Below, piece by piece: positions 57,226 through 64,000 of a DNA stretch of 64,000 nucleotides; position 1 is the stretch's first letter; every line of letters begins with the position of its first letter. The notes beneath the pieces are model-generated. The model ran no database searches, was not told where the DNA came from, and worked only from the letters and a program-made list of their open reading frames with translations. Origin of the DNA: Cervus elaphus (Eukaryota; Chordata; Mammalia; Artiodactyla; Cervidae); assembly GCF_910594005.1 (NCBI RefSeq), contig NC_057841.1, positions 11,021,001-11,085,000 of the forward strand. The letters are read 5' to 3'. A program made the translations under genes and the position numbers.

Positions 57226-59200
57226 ATTATTTAAAAGAGTGAAAAAGCAGGCCCCATGTTGGAAGGCAGGATTGGCAATGCATGTAATCAACAGAGGCCT
57301 TGAGTCTATAATATACAGAGAACTCAATATCAATTGAAAAAAAATTTTGGAAAGAACTAAACACCAATTGACTCCATCAAAAATTACACAAGAAACAAAA
57401 AATAAAGAAGCATTCATAATGCTTATAGATTACAAGCATAATAATCTTAAGCATAATAAGCATTATAATCTATAGCATATAGATTAGTTAATGAACAAAT
57501 GAACACTGTTCATTTGGCATCATGAGTCTTCATGGAATAAGCTGGTTTCTCTTTGCATCCTTTCTTTTTGTAAAGAATGGTGACACTGAAAACAGAGATA
57601 CAGAGAGAGAGCTATATGTTTATGCTTCTACATAGAAATACATATATCTAGATATATATAATTAGATATCTAGATATAGATACAGAAATAGTACGTGTGC
57701 ATTATATGAGAAAAAATTCATAAATTCTGCACAGTAAACATATGGCATGATGACTTCTTCAGTGTTAAATAAAATAAAAGCAAAAAACCTTACAACTGTT
57801 ATTTTATCTTTAGATCACTTATCTGTAGATCTAAAAGAATAACAGAGAATATTTGGATAATATGCATTATAACTCATCTAAAACTGTTACTGTATCTGGA
57901 GATATTTAAAAAATATCAGAATTATTCTGGTAATAAAATTTGACTAAAAAAATCATTACTAACCTTGTCAGGGGATGTTTCTATTACTATTATTTGCCAA
58001 TTTAATAGAAAAAATTAAATCAATTAAATTTTCCTTTTATACACTGGGTGGCCATAGATACTATAGTATCTATAGTTATAGTAGCTTGAATTTCAGCTTA
58101 TTAATCATAATTACTGACTGCCAAAATTTACTAATGTGCTTTAGGCAATGCAAAATAAAACATTTCTATAATGTGAATTGATTTACTTGACTTTCAAAAT
58201 AATCTAGTGAATAAGGTCATTTTACTATTAATTCAAATTTTTAATTATAGTAATCAATATTTATGAAAATATTGAAAAAATGTTTTGAAACATAATGTTT
58301 ATGAAAAACATGAAAAAATCTGCATTTTGTATAATGGGAATTTATGAAATTAGTCTGAATTCAGAGGCAAGAGACACAATTATCATATTATTCTTCTTTC
58401 CGTTGGTTTTACTTCTATTTTTATTATAAAACTGATTTTTTTTCTTTTAACTTGTATTATTAAAGATTAGAAATCATGGCTTTGATTTTTATATTAATTA
58501 CACATATTTTTTCAGTTTGTTTTTGTGTGTCAATTTTGTATAAAGTGCCTATTCTTGAAAAAAATAATGCCAGTGTCTTTCCTGCCTTTTCCTTTAAGCA
58601 TTATTACATATGAAAATAATATTTGCAGCTTTTGCAGTTCTGTTAGGTACATGGGTTGGCATCATCCTTTTTGATAGAAGAGGTGATACATATAAAGCCT
58701 TGCATATGAACATTAGCAATGATGTAAGAATTAAATGACCAGACTTGTGAATAAGACCCTCATAACGGTGCCTGGGCATGTAATTGCTTCATAAACGCTC
58801 AGGATGTTTCACTGTGTGAAGCTACACGGTTCATCCAAGGATGGGCATTTTCGTTCTCTCCAGGAAACCTGGCGACTCTGCTTTTGATTCCTGTCCTTCA
58901 ACAGTAACTGTTCCGTTCTTTGATATTTTACCTACCACACAAAATGTCCAAGGTTAATTTTTTTTTAAAAAAATGAATTTTCTGAAAAATTTTAAAGGAA
59001 AATTAAAATCACTTCAGATTTATCCTGCATTAATGGCCCTCTTTCACATATATTGTTAATGTACATCTACAAGTGTTCCTATAGACAGATGCATTGACTA
59101 AGAGGAAGGAGACGGTAGATTGATTGATTGACTGATAGGAAGGAGACAGATTCTATATCAATTATACCAAATGTACTTTCCAAATGATTTGCTATCATGC
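57226..59200. other. Unique AT-rich DNA, minor simple repeats
   Basis: TAGATATA-type palindromic text lies at about 57645-57685 and GATTGATTGATTGACTGAT at about 59118-59136. CTGGGCATGTAATTGC near 58770 is faintly MIR-like. No gene is recognised. Confidence 0.45.
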
Positions 59201-59215
59201 TATGGGTTTACCCAG

Positions 59216-59425
59216 GCTTCCCTGGTGGCTCAGAAGGTAAAGCATCTGCCTGCAGTGTGGGAGACCTGGGTTCAATCCCTGGGTCGTGTAGTTCCCCTGG
59301 AGAAGGAAATGGCAACCCACTCCAGTATTCTTGCCTGGAGAATCCCATGGACAGAGGAGCCTAGTAGGCTATAGTCCATGGGGTTGCAAAGAGTTAGACA
59401 GGACTGAGTGGCTTCACTTCACTTT
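59216..59425 (+). mobile_element. Bov-tA SINE with 15 bp TSD
   Basis: Head GCTTCCCTGGTGGCTCAG; tail ends GGCTTCACTTCACTT. TATGGGTTTACCCAG (59201-59215) and TATGGATTTACCCAG (59426-59440) differ at one base. Confidence 0.95.
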
Positions 59426-59440
59426 TATGGATTTACCCAG

Positions 59441-60155
59441 CAAAAAACTTCAATGCAGCTGAAAGTCGGTTACAATGTTTAAATTTTGGCCTGTGCTCCC
59501 ACACATCTCCAGGGCTCACTTGGTCCCTCTCCAAGATTCAGCCCCTGACAGTTAACCAACCACATGCCTCACGCCCCACCTTGAGTCCCCTGGTTCCCTC
59601 TGAGCTGAATGGATAAAGGTCCCGGTGGAGAGTCAGTGAGACCGTGCGGGCACCCCAGAGCAATGCCCAAGAAGCCCCGTAAGCTGACACCAACATGGGT
59701 CGATGTTCCCTGGAGTCACACATGATACAGACCACACACTTGACTCTCAGAAAGTCCGCAGGGAAAGGGGGGCAGGTAATGGGTGAGGCAAGTCCTTCTG
59801 GTGTGGAAGTCACTCCTATGTTTGGAGGTTGTCACAGAAACCGGAGAATACTTGTCCCTCTGAAAGTCCATTCTCCACTGACAACATTGAGGTGGTTGGC
59901 ATCTGGAGATAGCCCACCAGGCACCAGCATTCACAGAAAGGTAAATGTGGACAGAGTCATTCTTCTAAGCCAGGCCGCAGGTAAAGCATCGTATTTGAGA
60001 ACTACAGAAGCAGTCTCACCTGGTCTTCATCTTGTAAATGATGAAGGATGCATGCAGAGGTTACTCAAAGTCAAGGGCAGAGATGGACCTTGGCAACAGA
60101 GTTTGTACTCTCACTTTTCATCATGTGTTTGCTTAACAAATGATTTATCCAGTTA
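59441..60155. other. GC-richer unique block, possible exon or regulatory DNA
   Basis: Composition shifts toward GC between about 59490 and 59990. CAGGTAATG (59775), AAGGTAAATG (59938) and CAGGTAAAGC (59980) resemble splice donors. An open frame of 153 codons (59695-60153) has no motif I recognise. This is the best candidate in the window for an unrecognised host exon or regulatory element. Confidence 0.35.
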
Positions 60156-60589
60156 AATGCACATCTCCATTACTGTTGGTGAATAAGGTTGGTAATGGAT
60201 ATATTCAATAAGTAAAAGTTACATCAAAGGGTCAAGTTATTTCAATACAATTGCTAAGTTAAAAGATGATAGAAGCACCACTGACTTTGAGAAAAATCTG
60301 ATGTGACCAGTGACAACCGATTTACTATTGAATCATTAAAAGAGTTGAATACATTTTCATGTATCAAATTGTATCCCAATGCAGGGAAGCATTTAATTAG
60401 GGATATTCACCTCAAATAAATATGCAAACAATTTATTTTTAAAGTCTATAAATTATTTAGAGATTAGTAGAGTGATTTGATGAATGATTTGCATAACATA
60501 TTACTTGATAAGCAGCTATGTCACAAAGTTCTTTTAATAAAAATGCATAAATTTAATCTTGATATATTTACATACATTTACATTCCTTT
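60156..60589. other. Unique AT-rich DNA
   Basis: No gene or repeat is recognised. Confidence 0.5.
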
Positions 60590-61005
60590 ACTTGTTTTTA
60601 TATTTTGAGTGTCACTAGATTTATCACCATTTACTCAGCTGTTCCCCTATGATGGGTATTAATTTCATTCTATTTGCTATTATAAATAATATTTTGATAT
60701 ATATTTCTTTAAATACATGTGCTGATATTTATATAGAAAAGATTCCCAGGAGTAGAATTGTTGGGTTGAAATAAATACACTTTTAATTATAATATGTATT
60801 TTGGAAGAGCTATTTGCAAAGAATGACAATTTACATTTCCAAGATAATGTATCAGAAGGCCATGATGCTGACATTCCCCCTTGGCAATATTATCCTTTTT
60901 CAAATTGTTTCTAGGCAGATAAGTGGGAAATAATATCTCATTATTATTTTAATTTATATTTTCTGACAACTTGGGAGTTTGAATTTTTTTCATGAGCTTA
61001 TTTCC
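60590..61005 (-). mobile_element. Ancient L1 ORF2 C-terminal part
   Basis: The complement of the L1 segment: TTTGCTATTATAAATAATA, TTCCCAGGAGTAGAATTGTTGGG, GACAATTTACATTTCC and AATATCTCATTATTATTTTAA follow the order of GCTATTATGAATAAAG, CCAGGAGTGGAATTGCTGGG and TTTACATTCCC in old L1s. Confidence 0.75.
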
Positions 61006-61826
61006 ATCAGGATTCAGCCACTCCCTGAATTTCTGTTGCACTCCATCAGATTTTCTATGACTTTCTCTTAAAAACAAGCCACTTATGGTGTCCTCTGCCA
61101 TTTCTTCCCCAACCTGTCTATGAGAAGAGTTTCTTCCCCAACCTGCAGCCACCCTAGAGTTAGTCCTCTTGATGAGTTTAACTTTCCAGGAAAACTCTAG
61201 GACAAGTATTCTCTTGTGACTTCCATCAACCTAAGCCGTTTCTTTCTTTCTTTCTTCCATCCATCCATTCTATTCTTTTCATCGAGTTCTATTTTTCTGC
61301 AGCCTCTTAAGCCTACATATGTTAATAAACTTCTGATATCACACAGCCCGCATTCCAAAGTCTTTATTCATTTTAGTTGTTGTAATTTGAACAACTGTTG
61401 TTCAATTGTAAACCTCTTTTTCTGATGTGAAACTCCCCACCATCATGCAGCAGAGAGGGGAAAAAGTCTTCTGAGGAACAGAACAATCAGCCAGGTCCAG
61501 CAAAATTAGGACCAAACCTGACTCATAGAGAGAACCGCGACGAATTCCTCCCTGACCTCAGCAACAACGGAACACAAAAGGCATGGAACAAGTGGCAAAG
61601 CTAAAACTGCCAGCAGAAGAAAGAGGTAATTTAGCCTAAGAAAAATTTTGACAAAAATAATTTGTAATGTGAGTATACTGTAAAAGGAAAATCATTTAAG
61701 CAAATGTTGAACTTAAAAGCATAGCCAAGAAAAAAGTGTACTTCCTTCAGAGAGCTGAAGGAAAATATTGTCCATTTAGAGATAAGTTCATCAGACTATT
61801 TTACAGCCATGAAACGTATTTGAACC
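61006..61826. other. Unique DNA with (TTTC)n/(CCAT)n
   Basis: (TTTC)n at 61239-61255, then CCATCCATCCAT to 61268. No gene is recognised. Confidence 0.5.
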
Positions 61827-62041
61827 ATGCATGCAAAGCTGCTTCAATCACATCCGAACCATGACCCTATGGACCGTAGCCCACCAGGCTCCTCTGTCCA
61901 TGGGATTCTCCAGGCAAGAATACTGGAGTGGGTTGCCATTCCCTTCTCCAGGGGATCTTCCCAACCCAGGGATTGAACCCAGGTCACCTAAGTCTCCTGC
62001 ATTGGCAGGCGGGTTCTTCGTTAGTGCCACCTGGGAAGCCC
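61827..62041 (-). mobile_element. Bov-tA SINE, TGCCACC-head subtype
   Basis: GCATGCAAAGCTGCTTCAATC starts the tail and TTAGTGCCACCTGGGAAGCCC ends the head. The body is well kept, so it is relatively young. No clear target duplication. Confidence 0.94.
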
Positions 62042-64000
62042 AAGAAGCCAGAAACACAGCCTTCTGGGATCTAGCAACATGTTCTCTAAAAGCAACCTCT
62101 GTTTTATTTTGACTTAATTTGATTTCTTGCAGGAAGAGAGACAAGGCTGGAATGTGAATGCCCAATCAACACTGACAAGTGTAATACTTATCCGTTTAAC
62201 ACACATTTACACTTAAGTTTTTAAATTATCCCTATAATTATTGTGAATATCATAAGCCTGCACCTGAGAAAGATTAATAAATTAACCACATTGAAGACTT
62301 GTTATTAAGATGATCCAGCTGGGGAACAGCTACTGACCCATTATAAAACCCCTTCCATATCAACATCATTCATCAGGGACCAGACTAAAATGTCCTTTAA
62401 ATTATTACAATTTCACACATGATCCCTGTAAAACTGAAAACATTTCCACATTTAACCTGACAAAATATTATTGTTCTTCAATACAGAGATTAATTTGTGA
62501 CTCCCCTGGAAACATCAATTAGGATATGCTTGTTAAGGACCCAATACTAATACAGCCAAATCAAACAATTAAAGAATTATGCATTAATTAGTTCATACAG
62601 TTTTTGTTGTTGTTAAATATTTACAATGTGACAAGAGGAATACACAGTGAGTATTAAATTGTCAATGTCCTTATGCTCAAGTCTGGGAATGTAAATATAT
62701 AATCGGGCAACTGGTATGTCATACATGACAAAGAAAAGCTGATCATAATGTGTGTAGCAAGGAGCCTGGTAAACCAATCTGTGACTTCAGCAGCGATTGT
62801 CCCAGAAAGATCAGGGCTTGATCAACAACGGCCAGTTACCCTATTTTGTCACCCTTTCTTCCTTCTCCCTGCCTCCTCTGCCTCTAACTCATGAGCAAAC
62901 AGAGAAAGCCAAATTTGCTCCCCAGATCAGTCACATAGGATACCCTGCATCTGGTTAGCCGCCTCCAACTTCCCTTCCCCCTACCCGATCTACGTGATCG
63001 GGGGTTATCACAGATGGTGATGACATGTGTCTATTTCAGAAGTGTCATGCCCTTCTTCTCTGCTTCCACCAGAGTCTGAATTTCTGTTTCAAATGTGATT
63101 CCTGTGATTCAAATGTGATTCATGCTTCTCAAGAACAGGGCATTTGCCCTACTTGCTTCTGAATTCTCAATACCTGTCCCCAAGTACTGCTTCACACTTT
63201 ACTAAGTTGAAAAGAACTGAACAGCTGGACAGGTGTACATGGAGAAAGGAGACCAGATGAGAATTAAGTTTTGTAAATATTTTGATGATAAATTCTAGCG
63301 ACTCAAGAGTTTCTCTCTGCAAAATGAGGCTTCTTAAAGTTTTCCTCTAAAACAGGAAGGCAGAAGATAAATCAGAATAACAGGGAAAATAAATTTCTTA
63401 ATAACTTGACAAGAGGAAAGAATAGAAAGTGGGAAGAAGATAGGAGAAAGATAACTATCCTCCAGGTGTGAAATAATGAAGCGGTGGTAAGAGAAAGAAC
63501 AGTTACTGAGCAGTTTCCATGGAAGTACCAGCCGAACTGAAAACAAATCGCTTTACAAAAGGTAATGAGATTATCTGTTGAAAAGAATGCATATAGTTTT
63601 TGTATACCTACTGCCACTTTACTTCTTGATTCTCTAGGGAAACTTTAAAACTTCATTTACTTTATGGGACCCAGTTCATAGCCTCTGAAGATATCTTTCA
63701 AAAGTAATATTTGAGAGATAATAAGTTTTCCATTTTTAAATTTAGAGTTTAATGGGAAAAGTGGGATTGGAGAAACCAAATATGTATAATTGCACAAGTG
63801 GCAAAAGCTTTAAACTTCTACATATTAGCTAAGTTTCCAAAGGAGGATATTTGTGAGAAAATCTAGAAAAAGTGTCTCTGTTGCTATACCTTTAGATCTG
63901 CCTTCATGCAGAGGTTAGTTATTAGAGACCTTTGAGATCTAATTTGTTCCAGTTTGTAAACTCTCCATATTTCAATGCTATATTGAAAAATGTAGTAAAG
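62042..64000. other. Unique DNA with one perfect short palindrome
   Basis: CCCGATC/GATCGGG around TACGT lies at 62984-63002. A repeated AAATGTGATTC occurs at about 63092-63120. No gene or dispersed repeat is recognised to the window end. Confidence 0.45.

Noticed and set aside
1..64000. Many short open frames of 60-150 codons on both strands
   Set aside because: Most lie in SINEs, BovB, L1 or Tigger, or on their antisense strands. They repeat the same peptides (for example VHGILQARILEW and PLSMGFSRQEYWSGLP from Bov-tA complements). None shows host-gene homology.
1..64000. CRISPR arrays, operons, phage or plasmid features
   Set aside because: The window is vertebrate nuclear DNA by its repeat content; no regular repeat-spacer pattern or gene clustering exists.

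Overview
The window is nuclear DNA of a ruminant, almost certainly a bovid or another pecoran. It is dense in repeats found in that group: about 20 tRNA-headed Bov-tA SINEs, one BOV-A2 SINE with its AGC tail, ten pieces of the LINE BovB (RTE clade), and a ruminant-type LINE-1. Cattle, sheep, goat and deer cannot be told apart by reading alone. I recognise no exon of a host protein gene and no rRNA, tRNA or CRISPR. It reads as an AT-rich intergenic or deep intronic stretch.

Layout. 1-8.6 kb: AT-rich unique DNA with scattered Bov-tA copies, an internal BovB fragment (2335-2600) and a mariner-type MITE. 8.8-11.2 kb: a nearly full-length, long-dead Tigger1 DNA transposon, then a small hAT element. 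12.9-14.6 kb: SINE/BovB cluster including a BovB tail nested in a Bov-tA head. 19.3-24.5 kb: old L2, an L1 3' end, several BovB 3' ends, two SINE pieces lacking 3' tails, and a possible old LTR. 26.6-29.1 kb: Bov-tA copies and two L1 3' ends. 29.1-39.9 kb: the least repetitive part, with candidate conserved non-coding segments and a MER1-type hAT relic. 39.9-47.7 kb: an ancient antisense L1, broken up by another old repeat and by a young 5'-truncated L1 (41680-46055). That young L1 has an almost intact ORF2, with two single-base frameshifts in A tracts and one catalytic change. 47.9-53.4 kb: two BovB copies head to head, the right one split by a 0.55 kb LTR-like insert. 53.4-64 kb: unique DNA with L2, L1 and Bov-tA pieces, plus a GC-richer unique block at 59.4-60.2 kb.

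Nothing here forms an operon or pathway. The functional logic is retrotransposition. L1 supplies the enzyme for its own copies, and BovB provides the 3' tail shared by Bov-tA and BOV-A2. Many copies are bounded by target-site duplications (TSDs) that I could read directly, which fixes their borders and relative ages. The most unusual signal is three insertions (2335-2593, 19413-19507, 21921-21938) that lack the 3' end normally needed, yet carry perfect 13-14 bp duplications and short homology at the 3' junction.
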